From NCBI RefSeq assembly GCF_031458255.1, contig NZ_JAVDYC010000001.1:5837001-5901000 (forward strand): a DNA stretch of 64,000 bases, in the 5' to 3' direction. The notes under the pieces are model-generated. The model was not told where the DNA came from. It searched no databases and was given only the letters and a program-made list of their open reading frames with translations. Within the stretch, counting starts at the first letter, position 1; the number at the start of each line of letters is the position of its first letter. A program made the position numbers and the translations under genes. This document shows positions 56,317-64,000 of the stretch, one piece after another. Source of the DNA: Catenuloplanes niger (GTDB lineage Bacteria; Actinomycetota; Actinomycetes; Mycobacteriales; Micromonosporaceae).

Positions 56317-57087
56317 TCAATCAGTTTTGTTTTTAGACTTTGTGAGCGTGACGCAGCAGCGACCCGGCGCCGCGTCCATCCGCGCGTCCCAGGTCGCGTC
56401 CAGGCCGCCGCCCTCCAGCAGCCCTTCGACCATCGCCAGGTTCATCCCGCAGATCAACGGCGGGAACTGCTCGGCGAGCCGATGGAACGGGCAGTTGCGC
56501 AGCTCGATCCGCCCGTCCTCCTCGTGCGGCAGGTAGCCGTGCGCGGCCAGCACCTCCGCCGCCGAAGCCGCCGAAGCCGCCGAAGCCGCTGGGGCCGCGT
56601 CGGCCGGCGAAGCCGCTGGAACTGCGGAAGTCGCCGGGGTCGCCTCGGGTGCCGACGCCGCCGCGTCCGGGGGCGGCGTGGAGGGGGCCGGTGCGGGTGC
56701 GGTGCGGCCGTGCGCGCGGGCCGCGGCGAACAGCGCGAGGTCGGCCCCGGTCCGCTCCACCGCCTCGGCCAGCAGCTCCGCCGCGGTCCGGTAGGCCCGC
56801 GGCGGCACGCTCACCTCGTGCTCGGCCGCGGCCGCGCGGTAGAGCTTGGCCGGCCGCCCGGCGCCCGGTCCGGACCGGCCGGTGCGGCGCGCGTAGGTGA
56901 CCTCCAGCAGGCCGGCGTCGACGAGTTTGTCGAGATGGTGCGCCGCGAGCGTGCGGCCGACGCCGAGCGCGGCCGCCACCTCGTCCCGCCCGACCGGCGC
57001 GCCACCCGCCGAGATCACTTCGCGGTAGGCGGCACGCCGGACACCGTCGGTCAGCGCGGAGACGGCGGTCAGGCCGGAGTCGTCCAT
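56317..57087 (-). CDS. ArsR/SufR-like winged-helix regulator with Ala-rich insert
   Basis: The protein has 256 residues. The N-terminal winged helix is VGRDEVAAALGVGRTLAAHHL. The C-terminal part (NCPFHRLAEQFPPLICGMN and later APGRCCV) has the Cys arrangement of COG2345 regulators, some of which bind Fe-S clusters. Between them lies an insert of about 55 residues rich in Ala, Pro and Ser (APAASAASAASAAEV), coded by 9-bp repeats at 56560-56600. The insert is unusual for the family. Confidence 0.82.
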   Translation of the reverse strand: MDDSGLTAVSALTDGVRRAAYREVISAGGAPVGRDEVAAALGVGRTLAAHHLDKLVDAGLLEVTYARRTGRSGPGAGRPAKLYRAAAAEHEVSVPPRAYRTAAELLAEAVERTGADLALFAAARAHGRTAPAPAPSTPPPDAAASAPEATPATSAVPAASPADAAPAASAASAASAAEVLAAHGYLPHEEDGRIELRNCPFHRLAEQFPPLICGMNLAMVEGLLEGGGLDATWDARMDAAPGRCCVTLTKSKNKTD

Positions 57088-57118
57088 CGCGCCATCGTAT
57101 GACCAACGCGTGTTGGCG

Positions 57119-57433
57119 TTAGTGGAAGAACTTGAGCCCGGCGACGCCGCAGACGACCAGCATCAGGCAGAGGATCCGGGGGAGCGAGGCGGACTCGCCC
57201 AGCACGGTCATGCCGACGAGCGCGGTGCCGACCGCGCCGATCCCGACCCAGACCGCATATCCGGTGCCGACCGGGATGGTGCGCAGCGCGTAGCCGAGAC
57301 CGGCCATGCTGAGCACGAGCGCGACACCGAAGATCGTGGTGGGCAGCCAGCGGGAGAAACCGTCGCTCTTCTCCAGCGCGATCGCCCAGACCGTCTCGAG
57401 GAGCCCGGAGACGACGAGAACCAGCCAAGCCAT
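57119..57433 (-). CDS. SMR family guanidinium exporter (Gdx/SugE type)
   Basis: The protein has 104 residues and four membrane helices. The first helix, LVLVVSGLLETVWAIALEKS, has the central Glu13 (SGLLETVWA) required for transport. The GFSRW segment and VGTGYAVWVGIGAVGTALVG match the Gdx branch rather than the drug-exporting EmrE branch. A guanidine-III riboswitch directly upstream settles the substrate: guanidinium. It is likely induced by guanidine. Confidence 0.93.
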   Translation of the reverse strand: MAWLVLVVSGLLETVWAIALEKSDGFSRWLPTTIFGVALVLSMAGLGYALRTIPVGTGYAVWVGIGAVGTALVGMTVLGESASLPRILCLMLVVCGVAGLKFFH

Positions 57434-57492
57434 GACGAGTCACCACTCCAGCGGCCGTCTTTGCAGAACCGGGTACGACCGCACTCGTCCGG
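57434..57492 (-). promoter_or_regulatory. Guanidine-III riboswitch (ykkC-III) with expression platform
   Basis: Read on the minus strand, CCGGACGAG (from 57492), then GCGGTCGTACCCGG and AAAGACGGCCGC (to 57451), match the guanidine-III consensus. Helix P1 is CCGG with CCGG. Helix P2 is GCGGTCGT with ACGGCCGC (8 pairs, one G-U) in pseudoknot order. The aptamer segment GACGAGT (57489-57483) is also perfectly complementary to ACTCGTC (57440-57434), which touches the exporter ATG. Without guanidine this pairing could block the start; with guanidine the aptamer fold would release it. Confidence 0.92.
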
Positions 57493-57609
57493 GACGGCCG
57501 CGTGGCTGCGGGCGTCACGGCATCGACGGTAGCAACGCCGATCGCCTGGTGGCCACCCGTCGGTGGCCCACCTCACCGGGCGACTTCGAGGTATCGGCCG
57601 ACATGCCGG

Positions 57610-57615
57610 TACCCT
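57610..57615 (+). promoter_or_regulatory. -10 box TACCCT of leaderless rimO
   Basis: TACCCT ends six bases before GTG 57622. Confidence 0.6.
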
Positions 57616-57621
57616 CGGGTG

Positions 57622-59082
57622 GTGTCTGTAACACCTTCTTCTCCCAGCCGGCGCGTCGCCATGCTCACCCTCGGCTGCGCCCGTAACGAGGTCGACTCCG
57701 AGGAGCTGGCCGCCCGTCTCGACGCGGAGGGCTGGCAGGTCGGCACGGACGCGGAGAACGCGGACGTCGTCCTGGTCAACACCTGCGGCTTCGTGGAGAA
57801 GGCGAAACAGGACTCGATCGACACCCTGCTCGCCGCGCACGAGACCGGCGCCAAGGTCGTCGCGGCCGGCTGCATGTCGGAGCGGTACGGCAAGGAGCTC
57901 GCGCAGAGCCTGCCCGAGGCGTCCGCGGTGCTCGGTTTCGACGACTACCCGGACATCTCCGCCCGGTTGAACGCGGTGCTCAACGGCGAGAAGCTGGACG
58001 CGCACACGCCGCGCGACCGCCGCGAGCTGCTGCCGATCACGCCGGTGGCGCGGCGGGACACCACGGTGGTGGTGCCGGGCCACTCGGTGGTCGACGCGGC
58101 CACGCCCGCGCACCTGCGCCCGGTGCTGCGCCGCCGGCTGGAGAACGGCCCGGTCGCGTCGCTGAAGCTGGCCAGCGGCTGCGACCGCAAGTGCGCGTTC
58201 TGCGCGATCCCGGCGTTCCGTGGCGCGTTCGTCTCCCGCAAGCCGGACGAGCTGCTGGCCGAGGCGGAGTGGCTGGCCGGCACCGGCGTCCGCGAGCTGG
58301 TCCTGGTCAGCGAGAACTCGACGTCGTACGGCAAGGACCTGGGCGACCCGCGCCTGCTGGAGAAGCTGCTGCCGCAGCTGGCCGCGATCACCGGCATCGT
58401 CCGGGTCCGGGCCAGCTACCTGCAGCCGGCGGAGACCCGGCCCGGCCTGGTCGAGGCGATCGCGAACACGCCGGGCGTGGCGCCCTACTTCGACCTGTCG
58501 TTCCAGCACTCCAGCGAGCCGCTGCTGCGCCGCATGCGCCGGTTCGGCTCCACCGACCGCTTCCTGGAGCTGCTCGCGTCCGCGCGGAAGCTGTCGCCGG
58601 AGGCGGGCGCGCGCAGCAACTTCATCGTCGGTTTCCCCGGCGAGACCCGGGCGGACGTGGACGAGCTGATCCGGTTCCTGTCCGAGGCCCGGCTCGACGC
58701 GGTCGGCGTGTTCGACTACAGCGACGAGGACGGCACCGAGGCCGCCGGCCTGCCCGGCAAGGTCCGGAAGAGCACGATCAAGAAGCGGTACGACGAGGTC
58801 GTGGCGCTCGTCGACGAGCTGGTCAACCAGCGCGCCGAGGAGCGGATCGGCAGCACGGTGGAGGTCCTGGTCGACTCGGTCGAGGACGGCGAGGTGGAGG
58901 GCCGCGCCCACCACCAGGCGCCCGAGGTCGACGGCTCGACGACGCTGGTGGCCGGCGATCGCGGGGTGGACATCGCGGCGCTGCGGCCCGGTGACTTCGT
59001 GCGCGCGACCGTGACCGGCACCGAGGGCGTGGACCTGGTGGCCGTGCCGACCGAGATGATCTCAGCGGCGGCCGCCCGGTGA
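57622..59082 (+). CDS. rimO: Ribosomal protein S12 methylthiotransferase
   Basis: The protein has 486 residues. It is a radical SAM enzyme with two Fe-S clusters that adds a methylthio group to an Asp of S12. The UPF0004 domain comes first ([30 protein letters not shown]); the radical SAM triad is CDRKCAFC, preceded by KLASG. A C-terminal TRAM domain follows ([10 protein letters not shown]). The start gives [19 protein letters not shown], normal for the family. It heads a run with pgsA and cinA. Confidence 0.94.
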   Translation: MSVTPSSPSRRVAMLTLGCARNEVDSEELAARLDAEGWQVGTDAENADVVLVNTCGFVEKAKQDSIDTLLAAHETGAKVVAAGCMSERYGKELAQSLPEASAVLGFDDYPDISARLNAVLNGEKLDAHTPRDRRELLPITPVARRDTTVVVPGHSVVDAATPAHLRPVLRRRLENGPVASLKLASGCDRKCAFCAIPAFRGAFVSRKPDELLAEAEWLAGTGVRELVLVSENSTSYGKDLGDPRLLEKLLPQLAAITGIVRVRASYLQPAETRPGLVEAIANTPGVAPYFDLSFQHSSEPLLRRMRRFGSTDRFLELLASARKLSPEAGARSNFIVGFPGETRADVDELIRFLSEARLDAVGVFDYSDEDGTEAAGLPGKVRKSTIKKRYDEVVALVDELVNQRAEERIGSTVEVLVDSVEDGEVEGRAHHQAPEVDGSTTLVAGDRGVDIAALRPGDFVRATVTGTEGVDLVAVPTEMISAAAAR

Positions 59083-59723
59083 CGCCGTCGGGTGACCCGA
59101 CGCAAGCCGCCACGGACACCCCCGAGGCGCCGATCCACAACCCGGCCAACATCCTGACCCTGCTCCGGCTCGTCCTGGTGCCGGTCTTCGTGGTGCTGGT
59201 GGTCTGGTCCGGGTTCGACGAGTCGTTCCTCCAGGTCCTCGCGGCCGTGGTGTTCCTGTTCGCCTCGCTGACCGACTTCGTCGACGGCTGGGTGGCGCGG
59301 CGGTTCGGTTTCGTCACCCGGCTCGGCAAGGTCGCCGACCCGATCGCGGACAAGGCGCTGACCGGCGCGGCCCTGGTGCTGTTCTCGCTCTACGACCTGC
59401 TGCCCTGGTGGGCCACCGTGGTGATACTCGTCCGCGAGTGGGGCATCACGCTGCTGCGGCTGTGGGTGATCCGGTACGGCGTGATCGCGGCCAGCCGCGG
59501 CGGCAAGGCGAAGACCGCGCTGCAGACGCTGGCGATCGCGCTGTATCTCTGCCCGCTACCGTCCTGGCTGGATACGATCGCGGCGTGGGTCATGTGGGCG
59601 GCCGTCGCGGTCACCGTGATCACCGGGGTCGACTACGTGCGTCAGGCGGTCCGGCTGCGGCTCTCCGCCCGCCGTCCGGTCCGGCCGCGCGGCGTCGTCC
59701 GGGAGGGAGATCTGGGTGCCTGA
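59079..59723 (+). CDS. pgsA: CDP-diacylglycerol-glycerol-3-phosphate 3-phosphatidyltransferase
   Basis: The protein has 214 residues and about five membrane helices. The CDP-alcohol motif D-x2-DG-x2-AR-x8-G-x3-D-x3-D is complete ([11 protein letters not shown], then [10 protein letters not shown]). It makes phosphatidylglycerol phosphate, or in some relatives phosphatidylinositol phosphate; the gene order rimO-pgsA-cinA favours the PG enzyme. The GTG overlaps the rimO stop by four bases. Confidence 0.92.
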   Translation: MTPSGDPTQAATDTPEAPIHNPANILTLLRLVLVPVFVVLVVWSGFDESFLQVLAAVVFLFASLTDFVDGWVARRFGFVTRLGKVADPIADKALTGAALVLFSLYDLLPWWATVVILVREWGITLLRLWVIRYGVIAASRGGKAKTALQTLAIALYLCPLPSWLDTIAAWVMWAAVAVTVITGVDYVRQAVRLRLSARRPVRPRGVVREGDLGA

Positions 59724-60219
59724 GGGTTCGTCCGTCGCCGCGACCGTGGTCGCGGCGCTGACCAAGGCCGGTCAGACCGTCGCGTCGGCCGAGTCGCTCA
59801 CCGGCGGGCTGGTCGCGTCCACGCTGGTGGACGTGCCCGGTGCGAGTTCCGCGTTCCGGGGCGGAGTGGTGGTCTACGCGACCGAGCTGAAGGCGACGCT
59901 GGCCGGCGTGTCCGCGCCGCTGCTGGCCGAGCGCGGCCCGGTCGACCCGGACGTGGCGGCCGCGCTCGCCGAGGGCGTGCGGGAGCGGTGCGGCGCGGAC
60001 TGGGGGCTGGCCACCACCGGTGTCGCCGGGCCGGAGCCGCAGGACGGCAAGCCGGTCGGGTTGGTCTACGTGGCGGTCGCCGGTCCGGGCGGCACCGAGG
60101 TGCGGCGGCTCGACCTGAGCGGCGGCCGGGTGGTGATCCGGGTGACGACCGTCACCGAGGTGTTGCGGCTGCTCGCCGACCGGCTGCGGGTGAGCGTGCT
60201 CCCGGCCGCCACCGCATAG
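59716..60219 (+). CDS. cinA: CinA C-terminal domain protein (NMN deamidase-like)
   Basis: The protein has 167 residues, only the C-terminal half of the classical CinA. AESLTGGLVASTLVDVPGAS holds the catalytic Ser/Lys-type site, and GLATTGVAGPEPQDGKPVGLV is the second family motif. It would convert nicotinamide mononucleotide to nicotinate mononucleotide. The GTG start overlaps the end of pgsA by eight bases. Despite the name, no competence genes are near. Confidence 0.9.
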   Translation: MPEGSSVAATVVAALTKAGQTVASAESLTGGLVASTLVDVPGASSAFRGGVVVYATELKATLAGVSAPLLAERGPVDPDVAAALAEGVRERCGADWGLATTGVAGPEPQDGKPVGLVYVAVAGPGGTEVRRLDLSGGRVVIRVTTVTEVLRLLADRLRVSVLPAATA

Positions 60220-60611
60220 CGAGGGGCCCGGCGTCAAGGGATCACGCTTGTAGCGAACGCGCGAGCACCATCCGTGACGGTCCGGCGCGTGAGCTGGGCG
60301 GTTCGCGGCGCGCGCGCCCGGATGCGCTCGCGGTGGACGGTGCGGGGCGGGTACCTCGGGTCGCAGGCATCACACGCTGCTCGTACCCGGGAATGATCTT
60401 TGATTGTGGGCGGTTCGGGATTTTCGCGGGTGGTTGCCCGCGCGGGCCGCGAAGCCCTCGCGGCGCTCCGTAGACTGAGGTCTTCGCCGTGCACCCTCCG
60501 GGGTGGGTCCGCCGGTTCGGCGGCGGGGTGAGATGTCAGTACCCACGACCAACGGGTACGGTTGCGGGAAGCCTCCGGCGCTTGCCGGCGGCCCTCGCAG
60601 GAGGAGGTGCG
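60220..60611 (+). promoter_or_regulatory. clgR upstream region with possible stress promoter
   Basis: No gene is seen in these 392 bases. GGAAT (60390-60394) and GTT (60413-60415) are 18 bases apart, like the ECF sigma-E promoters that drive clgR in mycobacteria (from memory). cgcttgtagcgaac at 60245-60258 and gttcgcggcgcgcg near 60300 resemble ClgR half-sites. TAGACT near 60470 is another possible -10 box. All are unproven. Confidence 0.35.
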
Positions 60612-61040
60612 ATGGTCCTGCTACGCCGGGTGATCGGTGATGCACTTCGTGCGCGCCGTCAGGGACAGCACCGGACCCTGCGCGAGGTGTCGACCGCGGC
60701 CAACATGAGCCTGGGATACCTCTCCGAGATCGAGCGAGGGCAGAAAGAGGCGTCCAGCGAGCTGCTGGCCGCGATCTGTGACGCACTCGGCGCCCAGCTC
60801 TCCGAGGTGCTGCGCGAGGTCGCCGACACGATGGCACTCGCCGAGCAGATGCAGGGTGTGCTGGTGCCGGTGCAGGACGACGCGAAGTCCCCGGCCGAGG
60901 AGCACTCGATCCGCAAGGTGCACGCCGAGGGCGACGTCTCCGTCTCGGTCCGGCAGGACACGCCGCTCAAGGCGACGCTCCGCGCGACGCGCACGCCCCG
61001 TCCGGGCGACCGCGGCCGCGACGTGATCTACGCTGCCTGA
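60612..61040 (+). CDS. clgR: ClgR-like XRE transcriptional activator
   Basis: The protein has 142 residues. The helix-turn-helix core is [32 protein letters not shown], the strongest mark of ClgR, the activator of clp protease genes. The C-terminal end (RGRDVIYAA) has small residues typical of Clp-degraded proteins; ClgR is known to be controlled by proteolysis. It sits upstream of pspA as in mycobacteria. The aggagg site at 60603-60607 fixes the ATG. Confidence 0.92.
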   Translation: MVLLRRVIGDALRARRQGQHRTLREVSTAANMSLGYLSEIERGQKEASSELLAAICDALGAQLSEVLREVADTMALAEQMQGVLVPVQDDAKSPAEEHSIRKVHAEGDVSVSVRQDTPLKATLRATRTPRPGDRGRDVIYAA

Positions 61041-61058
61041 TCCCGCCCAGCCCGTCCA

Positions 61059-61086
61059 CGCCTGGTCTCCGCTTGGAGACCAGGCG
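61059..61086 (+). terminator. Terminator between clgR and pspA
   Basis: Perfect 12-bp stem (61059-61070 with 61075-61086) and a GCTT loop. taac follows, and TAACCT (61087-61092) could be a -10 box. pspA may thus be partly uncoupled from clgR. Confidence 0.75.
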
Positions 61087-61259
61087 TAACCTCGTGGGAT
61101 CGGGGGCACCCTGATATCCCCCCGAGGTCGCATGACGGGCTGGTTTTCACCTGCCACGATGGAGACCGTGCCGCACTGCGCGGCCGCCGTCGTGCCGGAC
61201 CGGGAGACCATCCGGCTCGTGCGGGCGAGACGTGAAGACACCGAGGGGATAGCGCGATT

Positions 61260-62129
61260 ATGGCGAACCCGTTCGTCAAGGGCTGGCGATACTTTCTGGC
61301 GCTGTTCGGCGCCAAGATCGATGAATATGCCGATCCCAAGGTGCAGATCCAGCAGGCGATCGAGGAGGCCCAGCGCCAGCACCAGCGGCTGGTCCAGCAG
61401 GCCGCCGCCGTGATCGGCAACCAGCGTCAGCTGGAGATGAAGCTTTCCCGGCAGATGTCCGAGGTCGAGCGCCTCCAGGGGATGGCCCGGCAGGCGCTCG
61501 TGCTGGCCGACCGCAAGCGCGCCGAGGGCGACGAGGCGGAGGCGCAGAAGTACGAGCAGACCGCGCAGACGCTCGCCACCGAGCTGGTCTCCGCCGAGCA
61601 GACCATGGAGAGCACCAAGACGCTCCACGACCAGTCGCTGGCCGCGGCCGGTCAGGCCCGCCAGGCGGTGGAGAACAACGCCATGATCCTCCGGCAGAAG
61701 CTCGCCGAGCAGACCAAGCTGCTCAGCCAGCTGGAGCAGGCGAAGATGCAGGAGTCCGTGGCGAAGTCGCTGGAGTCCATGTCGTCGCTGCAGGCGCCGG
61801 GCAACACGCCCTCGCTGGACGAGGTCCGCGAGAAGATCGAGAAGCGGTACGCGACCGCGATGGGCCGCGCCGAGCTCGCGTCCAACTCGGTCGAGGGCCG
61901 CATGCTCGAGGTGCAGAAGTCGACGCTGGACCTGGCCGGCGAGTCCCGGCTCGACCAGATCCGCGCCAGCATGGCCGGCAACCAGCTGGGTGGCGCGTCC
62001 GGCCAGACCGCGACGCCGCCCGCGGCGGCCGCGCCGACCGAGAACCAGGCGCACGTGGCCCGGCTGGACGAGATCCGCGCCAGCATGGCCCGGGACAAGA
62101 AGACCGGCGACGCGAGCGCCGCGGGCTGA
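61260..62129 (+). CDS. pspA: PspA/IM30 family envelope-stress protein
   Basis: The protein has 289 residues, almost entirely helical coiled coil (heptads from about 25 to 220), with a C-terminal Ala/Pro linker and a last helix. The start [32 protein letters not shown] is the membrane-binding amphipathic helix of the family. It protects the cytoplasmic membrane against leakage. [13 protein letters not shown] recurs near the end (also [12 protein letters not shown]), a short internal repeat. gagggg precedes the ATG. Confidence 0.95.
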   Translation: MANPFVKGWRYFLALFGAKIDEYADPKVQIQQAIEEAQRQHQRLVQQAAAVIGNQRQLEMKLSRQMSEVERLQGMARQALVLADRKRAEGDEAEAQKYEQTAQTLATELVSAEQTMESTKTLHDQSLAAAGQARQAVENNAMILRQKLAEQTKLLSQLEQAKMQESVAKSLESMSSLQAPGNTPSLDEVREKIEKRYATAMGRAELASNSVEGRMLEVQKSTLDLAGESRLDQIRASMAGNQLGGASGQTATPPAAAAPTENQAHVARLDEIRASMARDKKTGDASAAG

Positions 62130-62134
62130 TCGAG

Positions 62135-62941
62135 ATGGCGGCGGACGAGCGGTCTCGGTACCTGCGGCAGTCGCGCAAACTGCGCGGTGCCGCTCGCCGG
62201 TGGAGCGTGCTCGGTGGCACGCTCACCGGCGCGGCGGCGATCCTCACGCCGTACGCGGGTCTCGGCCTGCCGGACGCCGCCTGGGCCGCGGCGGCCGGTG
62301 GCTCGGCCGTGCTCGCCGCCTGGCGGTGGGCGGACCTCCGCCGGCACGACGCCGAGCCGCTCCCGCCCGCGCCCACCCCGGCCGCGATCGCGTCGGCGCG
62401 GCAGGCCCGGCTCACCGCGATGGTCGAGCAGTTCCCGGTCGGCCGCACCGCGCTGCAGGAGCTCCGCCGGCAGCGGGCCCGTGCGGAGCTGAAGGGCTCG
62501 GCCGCGGTCGACCCGTGGTTGCGCCTGGACCGCGCGGCGGGCACGCTCGCCGGTCTCGCGCCGCGGCTGACCGGCCACGGCGCCGCGGTGCTGCCCGAGG
62601 CCGCGTCCGCGGAGGCGTCGCTGCGGGACCTCGCGCACCGGCTGGCCGGGGTGGAGCGCGCGCTGCGCTTCGCGCCGGCGGACGGCCGCACGGGTCTGCA
62701 GGAGGCGCACCACACGCTGCTGGTCCAGCTGACCGAGGGCGTCACCGCCTACGAGACGCTGGTCGCGGCCGCGGCCGGTTACGTCGCGGAGGACGCGCGG
62801 GCCGGTGCCCACCTCGGCGACGCCGGCACCGCGAGCCGGCTGACCGAGGCCGCCGACCTGCTGCGCGGCGTCACCGACGCGCTGACCGAGCTGCGTCCGC
62901 CGGGCCCGGCCCCGGCTGGCAGCGGGGGCACCAGTAGGTGA
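62135..62941 (+). CDS. pspM: PspM-like membrane protein of the Psp stress system
   Basis: The protein has 268 residues. Two membrane segments lie near residues 24-44 and 48-64, followed by a helical cytoplasmic part. Its position five bases after pspA matches pspM (Rv2743c) in mycobacteria, which anchors the Psp response at the membrane. Sequence similarity was judged only from layout and composition. The 3' end overlaps nei on the other strand by 71 bases. Confidence 0.8.
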   Translation: MAADERSRYLRQSRKLRGAARRWSVLGGTLTGAAAILTPYAGLGLPDAAWAAAAGGSAVLAAWRWADLRRHDAEPLPPAPTPAAIASARQARLTAMVEQFPVGRTALQELRRQRARAELKGSAAVDPWLRLDRAAGTLAGLAPRLTGHGAAVLPEAASAEASLRDLAHRLAGVERALRFAPADGRTGLQEAHHTLLVQLTEGVTAYETLVAAAAGYVAEDARAGAHLGDAGTASRLTEAADLLRGVTDALTELRPPGPAPAGSGGTSR

Positions 62942-63710
62942 TGCGTTCCGCCGCGGTCTCGCCGTCCGGCGCGTGCTTCGCGATCGCGGTGCCGCACCGG
63001 CGGCACGGCTGGGCGCGCCGGCCGTAGACGTAGTTGGCCTCGTTCTTGCGCAGCGAACCGGTGGTGGTCTGCAGCCACCGGCCCCGGTTCGACGCGAGCA
63101 GGCGATGCGCCAGGTCGGCCATGCCGGGCAGATCCGGCACGTCCCGCACCGGCGTCCACGGGTCCACGCCGCGCAGGAACAGCAGCTCGCACTTGTAGAG
63201 GTTGCCGATCCCGGCCAGGTTGCGCTGATCGAGCAGCGCCTCGCCGATCTCCCGGTCCGGTGCCGCCTCGATCCGGCGGACCGCCTCGGCCGGGTCCCAG
63301 CCGGGCCCGAGCAGGTCCGGGCCGAGGTGACCGACCAGGTCGTCCTCCTGATCGGTCGGGATCAGCGTCAGCTCGTGCAGGTGGTAGCCGACCGCGACGC
63401 TCTCCGCGGTGCGCAGCACCACCCGGATCAGGTGCGCGGGCCGGCCGGCCCAGCGCTCGCCGGTCGCGTAGACCCGCCAGGCGCCGTCCATCCGCAGGTG
63501 CGAGTGGAGCGTCAGCGCGCGGCCGTCCGCCGCCTCCCGCATGCGCAGCAGCAGGTGTTTGCCGCGGGCGGCGGACTCGGTCACGGTCCAGCCGGCCAGC
63601 GACTCGGTGGCGAGCGCGGGGACCCGGAAGTCCGAGGCGGTGAGCCGGCGGCCCGCGAGAGCGCGGTTGAGCACGCGGGCGGTGTTCCACACGGTGTCGC
63701 CTTCGGGCAT
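62871..63710 (-). CDS. nei: Fpg/Nei family DNA glycosylase (endonuclease VIII-like)
   Basis: The protein has 279 residues. The catalytic N-terminus is Pro2-Glu3 in MPEGDTVWNTARVL. A helix-two-turn-helix follows (LLDQRNLAGIGNLYKCELLF). The zinc finger is CRRCG with CPRCQ 16-17 residues later. The WNTARVL start and loop pattern favour Nei over Fpg. It removes oxidised pyrimidines. The ATG must be 63710 because the catalytic Pro must follow the Met. Confidence 0.94.
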   Translation of the reverse strand: MPEGDTVWNTARVLNRALAGRRLTASDFRVPALATESLAGWTVTESAARGKHLLLRMREAADGRALTLHSHLRMDGAWRVYATGERWAGRPAHLIRVVLRTAESVAVGYHLHELTLIPTDQEDDLVGHLGPDLLGPGWDPAEAVRRIEAAPDREIGEALLDQRNLAGIGNLYKCELLFLRGVDPWTPVRDVPDLPGMADLAHRLLASNRGRWLQTTTGSLRKNEANYVYGRRAQPCRRCGTAIAKHAPDGETAAERITYWCPRCQPGPGPADAARSARR

Positions 63711-63716
63711 TACCTC

Positions 63717-63722
63717 ATTGTC
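63717..63722 (-). promoter_or_regulatory. -10 box GACAAT of leaderless nei
   Basis: On the minus strand GACAAT ends six bases before the ATG at 63710; the same box precedes the membrane gene at 26478. Confidence 0.5.
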
Positions 63723-63827
63723 CCGCATCCCCCGGCCGGGTCGCGCACGCGGCACCGCCCGGTGATCCGGGCGTCCCACCGTGCCGTTCCGGCGACCCGG
63801 CTGAGGCGGGGGAGCGGCGGGCGGTTG

Positions 63828-63890
63828 GTCAGGCGTGGGCGGTGGTCGGGCGTGGGCGGTGGCCGGGCGTGGGCGGTGGTCAGGCGCGCG
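63828..63890. repeat. 17-bp tandem repeat, three and a half copies
   Basis: gtcgggcgtgggcggtg repeats with one or two changes. The last partial copy overlaps the stop codon of the partial gene that runs off the window. Confidence 0.85.
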
Positions 63891-64000
63891 CCACCCGGAC
63901 GAGATCGCCGGGGACCACCGAGAGCACCACCGCGGCCCGCCCGCCGTGCACCGCGACCGCGACCCGGCCGGCGGAGTCGACGTAGACCACCAGACCGCCG
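63880..64000 (-). CDS. C-terminal end of an unidentified protein (partial)
   Basis: On the minus strand a frame enters from the window edge, GLVVYVDSAGRVAVAVHGGR and on to VPGDLVRVARA, and stops at 63880-63882. The last 39 residues look like alternating beta strands. Too short to assign. The good codon pattern supports a real gene. Confidence 0.5.
   Translation of the reverse strand, partial: GGLVVYVDSAGRVAVAVHGGRAAVVLSVVPGDLVRVARA

Overview
The window is one contiguous stretch of very GC-rich actinobacterial chromosome. GTG starts, 4-base stop/start overlaps, a ClgR-PspA-PspM locus, a XRE/DUF397 locus and many leaderless promoters (TAnnnT six or seven bases before the start codon) point to Micromonosporaceae, perhaps Actinoplanes or Catenuloplanes; that assignment is inference. 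No tRNA, rRNA, CRISPR array, prophage or transposase was seen.

Left part (1-18.7 kb): the end of a membrane exporter with its TetR regulator, a sulfotransferase, then a catabolic block: an amino acid/amine permease, a GlnA4-like gamma-glutamyl ligase, an aldehyde dehydrogenase, an SDR dehydrogenase and two gamma-glutamyl hydrolases of the PuuD type. This is the gene set of a gamma-glutamylated amine (polyamine or GABA-like) degradation pathway and resembles the M. tuberculosis Rv2857c-Rv2860c group. A Tat-exported PGRP amidase sits inside the block. Next comes a 1219-residue PAS-GAF-kinase-receiver-PP2C-anti-sigma protein facing a STAS anti-sigma antagonist, methionine aminopeptidase, a KNTase-like nucleotidyltransferase and a DUF4439/lipoprotein pair.

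Middle part (18.9-48.8 kb): the conserved RNA and translation backbone rimP-nusA-ylxR-infB-DUF503-rbfA-nrnA, truB, ribF, rpsO, pnp, pepR, dapB, thyX, dapA, rnj. It is interrupted by accessory insertions: a MATE exporter, a toxin-antitoxin pair whose PIN toxin carries a one-base frameshift, a hybrid kinase/response-regulator pair with a divergent mini-gene resembling an isolated histidine phosphoacceptor domain, a GT87 mannosyltransferase, an AlkZ-type DNA glycosylase and a DUF2752 protein.

Right part (48.8-64 kb): a XRE regulator with two DUF397 partners, a secreted S1 protease, ftsK, an SMR exporter preceded by a guanidine-III riboswitch, then rimO-pgsA-cinA, the clgR-pspA-pspM envelope-stress genes and a Nei/Fpg DNA glycosylase. 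The most notable non-coding elements are that riboswitch, a structured RNA ending in a strong terminator at 2.2-2.3 kb, a structured leader at 27.3 kb, a three-copy dispersed intergenic repeat, an 8-copy 21-bp tandem repeat, and a terminator-like stem inside the pepR coding sequence.
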